Assembly: GCA_003439945.1 (NCBI GenBank) | Contig: QVRM01002794.1 | Coordinates: forward strand, 1-64,000 | Length of the DNA: 64,000 nt | Source: Dermanyssus gallinae | Taxonomy: Eukaryota; Arthropoda; Arachnida; Mesostigmata; Dermanyssidae | Reading direction: 5' to 3' | Part shown: positions 43,695-56,876 of the stretch, in pieces | Numbering within the stretch: the first letter of the stretch is position 1 | Layout of the letters: each line of letters starts with the position of its first letter | Program-made: the position numbers and the translations under genes | Notes under the pieces: generated by a model | What the model was told of the DNA's origin: nothing | The model's input: only the letters and a program-made list of their open reading frames with translations | Databases searched by the model: none

Positions 43695-45505
43695 GCACCG
43701 CGCATGTCAAAATATCTAGAGTTTTCCGTACGGTCATTGTGACGACATAGCCTCGGTGACGCTCAGTGGTTTGATTTATTATCTATTCTCAATAGGAATC
43801 GTTTAAAGAAAATTCAAACCACGCCGTCACACCGCGTCTAGGACTACTGACTATCAATGCCTGAGAAGATTTAAATGCTGGTTTCGCGGCGCTTTACTTC
43901 TACGCTGAGATTCGAGGCCCATGCAACCAGACCAGCTTGAGACTCTGGTAGACATTTTTAAGAGAGTTCTAACTTGATGGAGTGGTGATACGTAACACAT
44001 TTTGTATCAACTTGGGTCGAGAAATAGCCAACCAATGCGGTTAGTGTGCGGCGCTCGTTCTCCTAACATGCGGACAAACCTTTTGTTTATCTGAGAAATA
44101 TTTTTTTGAGGTCTTAGTGGTTGAACCAGGCCATTTTGTGTTTATAATGCGGGTATATTTGGCTCAGCTTTGTTGAGTTTTTGTCAATCTGTCTGGTGTT
44201 TTCTGTATTTGTGTTTCCAGAGCGTTCGAAGAAGCGAACTGTTGCAACAAATTCACTCTAGCGTTGGCGGGAGTTTTAGCTCCCACATATTAAGCAAAGC
44301 CTGAACACTTTATATTAATTATTTTCCAAAATGGAGTTACAGAAACCCATGAGGGTCTGCCATTATCGTTTCATTAAATAATGGCAGGTATATAAATATT
44401 GAGCTAGCCCGAACCGAGCATCTCATGGGAAACGGCTTTCAACTATGGATATTTACTAATTTGTCGTATGGCCCAAGCAATTGGGTCTCTAAGCTTCCCG
44501 GCATTTAAGAAACCGCTTTAGAAGCGCTGACATCTTCACTGACTATGAATTAGAGCCGCACTACGCGGCAGTGAGTTCTAAGACGGTATTCTGGCTTCCT
44601 ATTCATGAGCATAGGAACTCGTCCTGAATTAGAGTCCATTTAGCGGGTTAAAATTTTATTATTTGCCGAATCCATAAAAATGAGTTCGATATTTTGGCTT
44701 TACAAATACTGACTCTAAAAGGTCTACCTGAAATGTTGGGGGTACAAGGTACCTCAGAAAGCTAAGTTCCTGCCCGTTCTCTAGTTTCTTTGATTAGCTT
44801 GTTTTTGCGGACCCGTTTCTTTGAGAAAACGTTTGAGAGGTTTAGTACTGTCCCACAATTCGAGAACAAAAGTGACCAAATACCATTGGTCCAACTAGCC
44901 TTTGAGTTTGCTAGTCTACTGCATATTCAAAGTCTCTGAACATGTGGTGATAGTGAAATTAAGGCTGTACCTTAAATCTATAAACTTCTTTTGATCGTGT
45001 TAGCTTCATGTAATTGAGTCAGGATGTGCAATGCTGGTTTTTGCATTTCTATGGCAGAAAATTGTAGCCACTATAAAATTAAACTAGCTTTGCCACGAAA
45101 TGTTCGTAAATGCAGCGGCCGCTTTTTTGAGTTAGAAGGCGTCGCTGAGTCTTTATTACAGATGTTTTTGACAAGAACGACCGCATCCGCCCTCTTAAAC
45201 AAGGCTTATATAGCTTAGATTGCACTCTTGGTCTGCAACATATTGTAAGTGTTGTCCGGCCTGACATTTCGTTCCCAATGTCAGAAGAAAGACACGCTGC
45301 CATTTCTTGGTGAGCAGTTGTCGCCTATGCGATATTACCCTGTCTGTAGATCGACCAACATGTAGAAGGCTGTAGTCGCTTTCACAAAGTTTGACCACGC
45401 CTGGCTATGGGTGACCATTTGAGGAACTATTCGTAGAATACGTGGATATATGGATCGATTGGTGGGTATGATAGCGCGTGTGCATATGCAAAACACTATC
45501 GTTAT
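43695..45505. other. unassigned stretch
   Basis: About 1.8 kb without recognised features. Confidence 0.5.
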
Positions 45506-45513
45506 TACATACT

Positions 45514-46836
45514 AGCTGGATCAAAAAGTTCGTAGTAAAGAATGCAAGCAATATACGGACAAAAACCATGTACTTTTCATTATTCAGTATAGTCCCCCCG
45601 ATGCACGGAAACTCAACACAATTGGGTCAACGATACTCAATAACTCTTAAACCACAAGCAAATTATTTACAATCTCTTTAAACCTAAAATAATTGTACAC
45701 GGCGCATATCACACGAATGCTGGTTTGTTATCTCTTTCCTATAGATAGATATACTTCCTGGGGTTTTCAAACAGCTAGTAGTTCAGAGCCAGGTCCGGAG
45801 AACATAAGGGAATATGCTTAAGAAGTTAGAACTTTAGTTCCCCCATTTTGACCACGCAAAAAACAGACGTGTGAGCGGGTGCATTGTTGTGGTGAAACAG
45901 CACAGTCCTGTCCTGCATTGCGGGCCGTAATGCCATGACGCGCTCCTTCAACTAACCCAAGAGTGCTGCGTAGTATTTTAGTCCCCAGTCATCGCTCCTC
46001 GTGTAGAAAGGTAGTCAACTTGAAAATACCATTTTGTGAGAAACTCACTGAGTTAATGGGAAGAAAACACGAATATTGACCACCACGACTGTAAGTTTTA
46101 TTCCATATAACTCCTCTGCTACGTGGGTATAGCGCCGCCTTGGCGGCCTGTTTCATTACTCTGCGAACCTTCCTCGACCCCCCGCACCTCAGCAACGTCT
46201 CTGTTCCACGAACTGCAATGTCGTCCGTTTTTCTACCGGCACCAAATTTAGGTAGCACAGCATCAGTAGCGACGACAGATAGGTGCTGTTGGTGTAGCGT
46301 GCCCCCTTTCTCTGCTCAGTGCGCCCCCACCACCAACTGTCGCTAATCTGTGTCTCGCTTGACCTGCATAGCCGCCCACAATAACAATCTCACTCTACAG
46401 ACGTACAGTTTGCATCCCAGAAAACGGTCGTGAGAAACCTCTCCGGTCGAAATACGCATCTTTACCCCTGTAGGCGGTCTTTTGCAGTTATAGATAGACC
46501 AAAAAAACTGCGTATTTCGTTTGAAAACTTCCCAATTGCATTCCGAAAGTGACACACGTGTCAGTTTTTTTCTCATGTATTAGCTCGTCTGGTAGCCATT
46601 TGGAAATGCATGCATAGATGTTGGTGCAATACTTGATTTACTGCACCATAGCTAATGACTATCTGTTTCGCTATTTCGCACAACTCTAATCGGCGTCTGT
46701 TGTGCTACAAACTCGAGTTTGTAGAGTTCTAGCACAGTTTTCTCATCCGAAGCTGTTATGGCCACGTCCAGAACGTAGCGTATCCTCGATGCCCACGCTA
46801 CTTATTTTAAATAAGGCAGAACATTTGATCCATCTA
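45514..46836 (-). mobile_element. mariner transposon, third lineage, full length but decayed
   Basis: Terminal inverted repeats: the left end CTAGCTGGATCAAAAAGTTCGT pairs with the right end, whose reverse complement is TGTAGATGGATCAAATGTTCTG. TA flanks both ends (45513-45514, 46835-46836), and the length is about 1.32 kb. On the minus strand the transposase shows TVLFHHNNAPAHTSVF near 45910-45870 and LCSPDLALNY near 45810, followed by ENPRKYIYL. The second catalytic position is Asn (HHNN), where an active enzyme needs Asp, and several stops and frameshifts are present. The GGATCAAAAAGTTCG end resembles those of the mellifera/mauritiana-type mariners; that subfamily call is tentative. Confidence 0.83.
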
Positions 46837-46839
46837 CAT

Positions 46840-49800
46840 GATTCACAATCCATATGATATTTATTTTTGTTACTTTCGAGCAACTTCTCTCTCTCTCTCC
46901 TCTGTGCTGTAATCCAAATGCGCCTTTTGAAACATCTGACAGGCGATGCTATGAACTCATAAACCAGTTAGTATGTCCACGGGACGCTGTAGAGGATATA
47001 GCCGACAACACTGACAGTAGGAGTCGTGATGCAGGCACACGAAAGATATTTTTAAAGTGGTATATCTAAAACCTGCAGATATTTAAAATAAAATTAACGA
47101 ATTTGTATATTACTCGACCTCGTGATTTGGAACGTAAGAGCGAACGAGAAACCAACAGACAAGCAAACTAAACGAGATACGAAATTATATTAAACGAAAA
47201 CCAGCTAGAGGCGGAGCTATAGAGAGGGGTCACCTGCAGAGCGCTGGAGCACACTGGGCTATTCCCGGCATACTCCCGGGGAATCTTTGCTGCTCTCTCT
47301 TCACCTCCCATTCCCCCTCCTTCCCTGTTTCCCGTCCGAACGCTAGCCCATCCACATACTAGCTGTCGTCATATACTCGCAGGCGGGTACCCACATGCCA
47401 CATGCCATACGCTAACCAGCTAACGGCCGCGTCGTCGATTGGATAAAGAGGCCGCCAGGACGCGGCGTGCGTCGAACCAAGAATGGGCCGGGACACCGGG
47501 ATTGGCGCGAGAGAAATAGGAAATAGATCGCAGAATGCAGATGCCGGGAAGCGGGAAGGCGACAGCGTGCGTGAACCCGAGACGAATGGCACGCCACGCC
47601 GTACAGGCGGTGTCGAGACGTGGCCGCGTGGCAAAAGATGGCGGCGGCTCTTCTCTCCGTACACGAACGAAGCAGCCCCAGCCCAGCCCAGTCCGGTAGC
47701 CTCGCAGCACAACGACGACGACGACGACGGGGGGAAACTTTTCAATAGCCGATCTCGGCACTCGGCTACTGCGGCGATCACGATCAGTCCGGTCATGAGA
47801 TTCTGCTTTCCCGCCGTTTGCCCGCCTGCTCCTCTGTCCGCCCACCCAATCGGCGGCGGCTGCTGCTGCTGCTGCCGCTGGCCAAGTAATATATGCTGTA
47901 AAAAATCAATCTAGACGTTAATTAAAATACCTTTGGCGAGTAGGACGACCATCGCCTCCTCTCATTGTTATCATCGTCACCGTGGTCGTGGTAGTCGTCG
48001 TCGTCATCGCCATCGTCGTAGCTGTTGTCGCGTTGTCGCGCGACATTTCACAGGTGCCCTTCTCGCTTTCACACTCGACGAGAATGTCCTTGGAGCTGTC
48101 CTGCGCTAGGCGACGAACGTCGTCGTTGTCGTCGTCACTATTGACGACAGAACAACAAAAATCGACCACGACAGCCACATCAACAGCGTCAACAACGACA
48201 GCCACATCAACAACAACAACATTAACGACAGCCCCATCAACCACAGCAACAACAACATTAACGACAACTTCAGCGATGTTGTCGCTAACGCTGTACCAAG
48301 CTCTGGCGTCCTGGTCAAGATTGCCATCGGTTCAAAGCGGCACATTCCTCGGGTTGTGCGCGATTCCGCCAACTTGGGCGGCGGACACGCCGAGGCAGGG
48401 ACGCCGACAGCAGAAGCCGTGATATCGGCGGTGTCAGCAAACACTTATGTCCAAGCTGTCCCGTTCAAAGGACGAAACGAAGAAACGGGCGGCCGAAGCG
48501 TGGAACCGCCGTTCTCGTAGCGCCACGCGTAGAACGCGGACGACTGAAAAGATGGAGCTTGCTGGTCCGGTCGGGCCCATGGGCCATAGAGCCGCTACCA
48601 CTATCGGAGACCTATCGAATCGAGGAGAGGACCTAGGACCAATTGAAGCGCCCAGTATTTAATGCCAGCCAGTGCCTATTGCGACCAGTACCTACCTACC
48701 TACGTCGCCATTCAGATCCGTAAACGATCGAGGGTCGACCTCCATGCAAGCTGTCAGGTTAACGTTAACGAAGTGCGTTTGGTGAGTTGCACTTGTGCAT
48801 GAAGGAACGTCAGTTGTGCTTGTACGGAAGGACCGTCAGCAAGGAATGGCAGTAAGGGGAAGAGATAAGGAAAGGGGCAGTAGTTCTGGGGAAGAGACTG
48901 CGTATTTGTCAATCAACAGGGTGCTTTCAACAAGCTCGCTAGGTATAGTCGTTTAGCGTACACACTCATTTTCGAGTGTCTCGGTCAGGTCTAGGCTAGA
49001 CGGAAAAGGGTGCATAGATTACAGGAGAGGAACAAGCGAGATAGTGTGACGAACGAATGGCATATATGACTCATATAGAAACAAACAGAATATGCAGCAG
49101 AGAATTGCGATTGCAAAGCAAGTATTCGGTATCTGCTGGCCAAAATTAGAAATATAACATACAACATATATGCGTACATGTTGTATATTATATTTATAAT
49201 TTTCGGTACAATATGAAGGTAGTAGGTGCGTTGTCATCTGAGTAAAAAAACGACAAGCAAGACCACAGATGATTAATAATGCGAATCAATTTTGTGATAC
49301 TTTATGCAAGAATGTTAAACTATTTAGTACGTGGAGCAGCCTTAGGAGCAACAGAAGCTCATATGTTCGTTTAATTCTCTCCTATGCTAACTTGGCCCCC
49401 TGGCCAACGGTTCCGAGTCCATCGTGGAGGCACACCCCCAAAACTTTGGGGAGGGGCGAGCTTTTCCGCAGGTCTCCGCCTAGAAAACCCGATATCCTCT
49501 TGGTCTCTCTACCCATACCTGAGAATCTTCACAAGAAAAAGGGCTCTTTTACATTATTAGAGTCTTGTCGCGCTATCTACATTACTAGATGATACCTTTA
49601 CTGTGATTGCAGAGATGCCACAAGTCTCTATACTTTATTTTTCTATGGAACATAACTTACGACGACGTGCTCTGGCTGGGAGACCTCCGCTCAGAGCTCA
49701 CTGCCTTTCCTACACGAATCACGTCGTCCTTACCTGGTGGTCAACATTGTAAATATAGCAAAGTATATCAAAGCTGTCCTTGTCCATAATCTACAAGGCG

Positions 49801-50425
49801 CCTCCCACTTGCGCCAGGTGACGGAGAAAGCCCTCAAATTGACAACACCTTTGAACGGGTACTGTGGACTGTGACTTTCTTTCCGCGTCGTAAGCCTGCG
49901 CCGCGCTTTATTGAACAACACCTTTCGAATTGTGCAAAGTTTGCCAATACGAGATGTCATCAGATGCTACCCTATAAATAAAAGTAGTACAACTTTTGGC
50001 TTAAAGAGTCGCGTTACAATGTCCTTTTATATGCCGCAGCCAATCAACCTCTTCGGCGAAACTTAATCGCTTTGGTCTTCCGTACATTTACCTAAAGTCT
50101 CTTGTGGCTTAGGTGAGCTTCAGTGTTAACGATCATACGTCAGATTGTCCGGAAGTCGCGGTGTGCAACGGCAACGTAATCCGCGTGCATTGTGATGACT
50201 GCGTTTCTAAACTCATCCCTCACACTCGCAGGCTAGGTCAGCAAAAAGAAGGGCAAACGCCCAGTTATTTTACTTACTAGTTTTCCAGCTGCTTTTTTAT
50301 ACAAAAAAATATATATTATGAGCTGTGCTAACCGCATCTAAGCATAACTATCTAAATCACACAAAAAAAAAAAAAAAAAACTTAATTAAGCTGTCACCAA
50401 CTAGATAGTGCTAGAACGATTGAAA
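46840..50425. other. unassigned stretch with a GC-rich triplet-repeat block
   Basis: A GC-rich region at about 47200-48680 has short (GAC)n at 47713-47731, (GTC)n at about 47990-48020, and CAACAA-rich runs at about 48170-48265. ORFs open on both strands across it are compositional. An A18 run lies near 50363-50380. No gene is recognised. Confidence 0.5.
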
Positions 50426-50433
50426 GTAACAAT

Positions 50434-51235
50434 TTGGCCCCTGCCAAGCGACGCATCATCATGTCCGCCAGTTCAAGTCTCGGGGCCTGGACCTCCGTCA
50501 CTTTAACAACCGCAACGGACTGGAGTTGCCTGCGCCGGGTTCAACGGGTGAAAGCTCCCAGAGTGTACTGGAGGGTGAGCACAGCGGCGGCACTTTCACT
50601 TGCTAGAACGGTTCCCTGGCATCTGAAGGCGGACCAGCGCCGCCGTCGGCAGGAAGACCTTATACTCAAGAAGGAAGATAAGTGGCGACGTAGCATCACC
50701 TTTTGGCGGGAAAAGCGGGACGGCCTCGAGGAGGGTGCTCCAGGAGCTAGCCTCTAAAAACTTGTGCCAAACATCAAGAAATAGGTGACTCGAACAGGGG
50801 GAAACCTAACCTTTCACACAACCCAGGCTCTAATGGGTCATTTGGGACTTCCACTCTCACCTGTTTGGGATCGGGAAGGGTCCGTCCACGTTGGTCCATT
50901 GCAGCGATAGACAGAGCACACGATTCTCCGTAGCCCTCGCTACGTGTACAACAAAATTAACGCCGAACACGTTGGTGGCGGACCTATCCACCATCTGCAA
51001 GTTGATGCAGGGGTTTTCGCCCTAGTGGTATAAAGCGACGACAATTTTTAAAGGCATACCTACGACACAAAATCTTTGACAAACAACCGTCCCACTGTGT
51101 GCGCCCTCCGCGCCTCCAGGGAAGAAGCCAATTGTAAGTAAACTTGCACCCCTTCCTACTGTTGTATGCATTTGCGTTGGCAGTTCTTAGTCGATGGGGA
51201 ATGGGGATGTGAAGTCCCACTCTACCGCCTAGCAC
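50434..51235 (+). pseudogene. R1-like retrotransposon C-terminal pol and 3' tail, copy 2
   Basis: The plus frame at 50434-50757 reads LRRVQRVKAPRVYWRVSTAA, ALSLARTVPWHLKADQRRRR and WRRSITFWREKRDGLEEG, a typical pre-terminal region of R1-group LINE pol. Downstream, NLTFHTTQALMGHLGLPL lines up with NLAFQATQVLTSHGGFKPY of copy 1 (25285-25960), and HHLQVDAGVFAL lines up with HHLQVNTEVFAP. Stops and frameshifts break it. The similarity continues through a shared 3' tail (TCCAGGGAAGAAGCC near 51115). Neither copy keeps the central reverse transcriptase. Confidence 0.78.
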
Positions 51236-51239
51236 TTAG

Positions 51240-53305
51240 AGATGAGCTTGGTGGTTGCGTTGACTTTTCCACCGCATTCTTTAGTTACTTCTCTACACAA
51301 AATAAAATAAAAGAGGTAGAAGACTCCAGACGCGTAAAACAGTGTTAAGTGCTAAGCGAGGTTTGATCGTAAAGTAGCAGGATATAGAAGACATGGTAGA
51401 ATCAAGCGAATGCAATTCTATAAAAATTATCATTAAAATAGCTTAAACAGATTATAAAATACGACCAATGAAAAGTTGATGCATGCCAAACGACTTTTCA
51501 CATGCATTGAACATGGTACTTTTCTCCGCAATGTAGCCGTGCCCGTTACTTTAAAGTCCCTCAGGATAGCTCAAGGTCATTATCAAAACTTCTTTACTAA
51601 ATCCTCGCCAGTCACGGCCCCTCACTTCGCATTTGCCTTTAAAAACACCACGGCGTTTTGGTACTAGAAATAAACGTTTTCCATTAGAGAATTATAGAGG
51701 CGAGGGAATGCCTAAATAAATAAATCATTTTCCACCCAAGCGCGGTCTAACCCTCCCCGGTGTGTTTTTGTAAACCCTTAAGATTACATCTTAGGCAATT
51801 ACTTATAAGTACCGAAGACTAGATTTTTTTAGATCTTACCTGTATTAGACGTTTTACGCTATTTGCTTCGCTATTTGTTCCACACTAAATTATCCGGCTA
51901 TGTTGGTCAACGTTGCAATTTTATGTGGGCCTTTTTTACAACAAATTCTTGTGACAACATGAACTGACCAAGTACTGAACAGAACACAAGCGCGACATTG
52001 CATTAAATTTACACCCCCGACATCGAACAGATCGACCTTCAAACAGAACAAATAAACGAATTTGCGATCAAGAACACCACAAGACAGAGAGTACTGCACA
52101 CAACGGCGCGAACTACCAACGGCGTTACGCCGCCATATGGGACGAAGCCTAACCAGTGGTAACAGGACCACAGATGGAGAAGGAATTCAGAAGAAACCTA
52201 GATTAGGCCGACGCTGGTGTATTAATCATGGCTTCTATGGCAAGGTCTTGTTGTTTTTATTTTTTCGGAACGGTGCATTAGCCGGCTGACCCACCGCTGT
52301 CACTAAAGATTGGGTACACAACAACACAAGTAGCTTTCAGTAGATTAAACAACAAACCAAAATAATGGTAGTGGGCGAACTGCATCACCAGCTTCATCCC
52401 AAAGACCATCTTCTCTTCTACGGGCAGGCGTATTGGCTGCACTCAATTACTTAAGGTTACTCACGACTTGGTCTTGATCGAAGATACTATGAATGGAGGA
52501 CACAGATGCGTACCACTCTCCATTCTTATCAATTACTCTTGCCTTTTTTGCTCTGCAAGCACTTACTTTTGTTGTCGCACTCACTTCTCCTTTCAACCAC
52601 GCTGTTAAATAGACTGAAACGGCAACATCTATAGCAATATTTAATTGCAGTCAAAACTGGCGGTAAAGTAGAGATATAAAAAGAGTAAATTAATAAATAT
52701 GCGCAACTGAACAATAGAGATAACGAAATCTTACATAACGACGGCATACCGTAGGAGTATGCCGTCGACTGGAATCAACCATGGGAGCTTCTTGATCTTT
52801 TAGGCTCGAGCTTACCACACAGAAAACGGCAAAACTCCGGGCGAGTATTAGTACATCTTGTGCGAGAAATTCGCAGCATCAGTTGTGTCTGAAGGCGATT
52901 AACCATCATTCTACTGTTGCGTCTACAGTTGACATTTGTAGTTCAACGACAGCGGTTAGTGTATTGGCATCTACGACTAGCGAGTCGATTCAAAGGACCC
53001 CTAGCGGTTAGGGATGAGATGCTAGCTACTCCTCCAATTGGTAGTGGGACGCACGGTCGCAAACGGGTGGCTTGCAAAGCTGGTCCTGCCGCTGAGACAG
53101 TGTTACTCTGAGGGTCGGTACGCATTCTATTCCCACCGCTGCTCCACGATCAAAAACGTTCCAATAATTTGTTGTTCGGTGTGCATTGCTACCAGTGTGC
53201 ATAAGAAAATCATCAATACACATATCACTGCTAATCCTTCTCAACTGAGATACGTTACATTTCTTAAATAGTTGATTTGACATGTGTTTAATGAGATAGG
53301 GTTGT
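51240..53305. other. unassigned stretch with a small hairpin
   Basis: No supported gene. A 10-bp-arm hairpin lies at 52739-52767 (CGACGGCATA and its complement around CCGTAGGAG). Confidence 0.5.
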
Positions 53306-53311
53306 CGATAG

Positions 53312-53660
53312 GGTTGCCGAATTTACGGTAACGCAGACCGGAAAGTCTCTCATATAGAAGCGGCTAAGCCGCCAAACGTGTTTTTGGTTAATGTGGCTAA
53401 CGTTATCAAACACGAAGCTTGTGACACACTTCATTTCTACAGAATCATAGAATAGCTATGGATAAGTTTATGCCGTTTAGCGACGTTGCCGATGGGAGCT
53501 ATACGGCTTTCCGTATGATCACTCTTCTCTATGCTTTTGTTAAGTCATGATATTGGCGCTTATATTTTACTGATCTTATTATTGAATTGCACGCTAATAA
53601 TCTTGAACTCCTGTTAAGAAGTGTGTAAAATGCAACAGGCATGAGCCCATTGTTTAATAA
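53312..53660 (+). other. coding-like segments with a polyadenylation signal
   Basis: A frame just after CGATAG (53306-53311) reads GCRIYGNADRKVSHIEAAKP, then NVFLVNVANVIKHEACDTLHF, to a TAG at 53453. Three bases later an ATG opens a 30-codon frame (MDKFMPFSDVADGSYTAFRM...) to a TGA at 53550, followed by AATAAA near 53656. Composition is protein-like. It may be the shifted end of one protein, either a retrotransposon tail or a host exon. I cannot name it. Confidence 0.3.
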
Positions 53661-53763
53661 ACAAACAAATGTATTTTTAAAATTAGGCGCGATAAAAGTT
53701 CAATACTCGAATTTCTGCAATACATGGGCATTCTGGTCTCTTTTTTGTTAAAAATACGTGAAT

Positions 53764-54540
53764 CGGGCTGCACAAAGCAAACGTAACTCATATAAAACAC
53801 AGTATTGTGCCTACAAACGCCACTTTGCAAAATGATTTATCTTTTTTCCTATTGCGGGATCTATTTTATATGGTTTATAGCCCCTTTCTTACAGACTCAA
53901 GTACGTGTACAGATCGTATCGCAGTATTTAACTGTGACAGTCCAACAGCCCATTTGCCATCAGTCACACTTCGTCCGGACCACTACACTGTTTTTAATTA
54001 ATCTTATTCATCTCACTTGAGTAGAGCATATACAAAGCGGTTTATGTTAATATTAATTTATTCACAAAACCGCAAATTCACAGTTCTAAGTTCTCGTATA
54101 TAATGTTTTTAAATGTGATAAAAAAATGTGTGTGTGTGTATTAAGTATCATTATTTGCTGTCCTGTGTTCTACCGAAAGAGGAAGTGCAGATATAGTGTT
54201 GTGGTGCCGTGCAGCCAACAGCGTGGTACTTAGCGCATTGCTGCGAGTAGAACCGACAAATACACTGAGTACTATAGTCTTCACAAAACTCCCTACGGGA
54301 ACATACGAAGTGATGGCACCCGTTTACAATGTATCCGGTATAAACGTGCCGGTCATCGCATGCCGCTCTGACTCACAACCAAGAAGACTTACTGACAAAC
54401 TACACCGGTTTAACGAGACCACGTTTGTGATACGACATGACCGTACTAGTATTGACATTTACCTGAGCCGGCATTTTGATTGCCGTCTGTCTTATTGCGA
54501 CTTAGCTGTAGCTTGTAATACGACAGCCCTTTCCCTTTAA
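53764..54540 (+). CDS. candidate secreted-protein gene or pseudogene in two segments
   Basis: Two plus-strand segments. The first (53764-54001, 78 codons) has sequons NVT and NAT, two Cys (SSTCTDRIAVFNCD) and a stop at 54001. The second (54145-54540, about 131 codons) has sequons NVS, NET and NTT and six Cys, including a C-x4-C-x5-C cluster near the end. Neither begins with an ATG. The gap of about 140 bp could be an intron, and GAAGTGCAG at 54182-54190 would serve as an acceptor. The dense Cys and sequon content suggests an extracellular protein. An overlapping frame has an ATG at 53832 and a strongly hydrophobic start, like a signal peptide, but it is out of frame. I do not recognise the family; a small secreted binding protein such as a lipocalin is only a guess. 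Confidence 0.35.
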
Positions 54541-54887
54541 TTAAAAGGAGGTCTTGTGTTGTAAAGGAGCATCGCCAGATGGCGTTGTGCTGACAAACTT
54601 AATGTGGAAGCCATACCTTGTCTTGTAAAATAGATCGCTTATTTGTTTCCATGGCAGTAAGGGCATCTGTTAGAGCTGGCTTCGCTGTCTACGTTCGTAT
54701 CGCGTTCGTTCGCGACATTAGACAGGCTGTGTGCAGGTGCCAGAGATGCATGGGCAAGAAGGTCAATTTATGTACAACTAGAATTATCTGTAATTATTGA
54801 TTCAATTATTCTTGAGCCAGTCATCAAGGTGTTAAGACGTGGATCTGTGGCACACGGAGCACAATTTCTGTTCAACTTGTTAGCCAA

Positions 54888-55106
54888 ATGTGTTTGGCTG
54901 ACAATGGCACAACCTTAATAAGAAAATATGCGAAGCTTAAACCTATGAACTGCTCTACCCATACCTTAAGTAAACAAATGTTGTTAAGACTATTCAACAT
55001 CATTGATCAAATAATGCGGATAAAGCAGAGTAGATTTTCTCTAGCCGTGCAGATTACGCTTGTAAACAAAAATCCATGCGCTGCCCCATTCTTAAAGCTA
55101 ACTTAA
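54888..55106 (+). pseudogene. possible hAT-family transposase relic
   Basis: A 72-codon frame reads CLADNGTTLIRKYAKLKPMNCSTHTLSKQMLL and later IDQIMRIKQSRFSLAVQITL. In hAT transposases the second catalytic Asp lies in a TDNG/TDNA motif. It is followed about 15-20 residues later by a C-x2-H pair and then a segment with a KQSGL-like motif; DNG, CSTH and KQSRF fall in that order here. No N-terminal zinc finger or C-terminal dimerisation region is visible. The call rests on one short alignment made by eye. Confidence 0.38.
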
Positions 55107-55294
55107 GGTACACGCTTATTCTAAATGCTTTTCATAAGTAAATAACATTTTTAGCTCTCTTGCAACCCGTTCAACTCTGTCATTCAGTGATTTCTAGTCA
55201 AGTAACTGTGACGTCATTTTTGCTATACCACCCCTAATCTGCGACCACTTGCTAAGGCGATACTGTTCAGCGTTTAGCACTGTAATAATATAAC

Positions 55295-55325
55295 TATAAA
55301 AGGGCCCCGATCTTCGAAAAACAGT
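55295..55325 (+). promoter_or_regulatory. candidate RNA polymerase II core promoter (TATA plus initiator)
   Basis: TATAAAAGGGCC starts at 55295, and an initiator-like ACAGT lies at 55321-55325, about 28 bp downstream, which is the usual spacing. The next ATG (55396) opens only nine codons, so any gene would need splicing. No convincing downstream exon was found. Confidence 0.4.
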
Positions 55326-55399
55326 GCGTCATACACTCGACAACCAAAAAGAAATCCAACAAAATCCGATTTTTGCAATTAAAAAGGAACTACCAATGT

Positions 55400-56875
55400 T
55401 ACAAGAGCACACTGGCAACACCTAGGCGTGGAACACAAAAGGGGAAGCAGAGGACCATTTAGCAGATTTTTGCATCGAGGTCAGTTAAACTAAACGCCTA
55501 CTGTCACAGCAGAACCTTCACCGTTTGGGGCCTGTGATAGTAGATTGTGAGCACCAAGCGTCACACCATTTTCCACCCAGGTTGCTGCACGGCGTCATTT
55601 TTAGTCAAATACACACTGGCCCAAAGAGTTAGACAGGCGTTGTGCCCCGCTCGCCACAAACCCACGTCTTGATATCCTAATGACTGGCTATAGAAAAATG
55701 TAATTTATAGTTACATAGAATTGCAGTTGCACATAAATTTCCCTTCTCACCCCTGCCTCTTTAGCGCCGGTGGTTTCCATTGTCGCCGGCCAGGCGGCGT
55801 CAATGGGGTATGGTCGAATGTGAAGTACATTTACCTCTAAAAAGGCGAAGTCCATGCCCTGTATTCTTAAGAGTAATAGTCGCACCCGCAACAGCAGGAC
55901 TGGTTGAAGTTGTTGTAGCAGCACTAGCTACAAATACAAAGAGAGAGAGAGCGCTTGACTGTTATATGCTTAGCTTGCCAGGTATGCGAGGAAAGCGACA
56001 CATATCGACCGCGTATCACATACACTCACACTCGCGGTCACACATTTGCCGACAAGCGTAAAGATAAACACATTTGTACCAGTCCACACGTACACTAGAA
56101 GGACAACACGCTTACGCGACAGCACAGCCATCTATCCAGCCAGCCATTCAGAAGTGGGACAAACGTGGTAGCGCGGAGACGGCGGTGGTGGCAGCTAGGA
56201 GCAAACCGAGCAAACAACAGAACGGAGCAACAACGAAACGAGAATGGGAACAAGGAGCAGACGGGCGGCACAACGCCACCCGGGCCAGTAAGGGGCGGCG
56301 CCACCCGGGTCAGTAAGGGGGCGGCGCCGTCCGCAGCTAGACCTAAAGGAATAGGGCAGTATATTACCGTCGTCGCGTAGGTGGCGAGGTTGGCGACTCA
56401 CAAACGCGGTAGCACCACTGTTGCCTCTACCGTTGCAGTTGGAAAGGCTGCAGGCCGGTGTGGTCAGAGCCGCCGTCTACAGCATCGCAGTCGCTTGCGT
56501 GGCAACTACTGCCCACTTTTGGGGAGCGCTTGCGAAGTTGTGCCGCCGCCGCCATTCCGCCATAAAGTCGACCACACGAATCGTGACTAGCCAGCAATGA
56601 CGACAACAGGGAGAACACGACGACAGAGCCAGCCAACAACGCCGACGAACACCGCCACGACACTGACTGTTTAATGTATGACCGTACCAAAATAACACGG
56701 GTTACCTGGCTGACAAAAAAAATCGCGCAGTGCTGGATTTGTGGCCTTTAGATACGCGAATCTGGCAAGTCGCGAAGTGCTATTTAGTGCCGAATAAGGT
56801 TATGTGCTTCATAAGGCAAAGTATGCACTCCCACAGTGGCGAATATACTTTTTATTTATACATATATAGGGTTTT
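55400..56875. other. unassigned stretch, GC-rich in 56100-56640
   Basis: Short direct repeats occur near 56280-56330 (GGGGCGGCGCC and CACCCGGG...CAGTAAGG twice). No gene is recognised. Confidence 0.5.

Positions 56876-56876
<1 letters not shown>

Noticed and set aside
52960..53000. tRNA-like GGTTAGTGTATTGGCATC near 52953
   Set aside because: No acceptable B box follows at the right distance.
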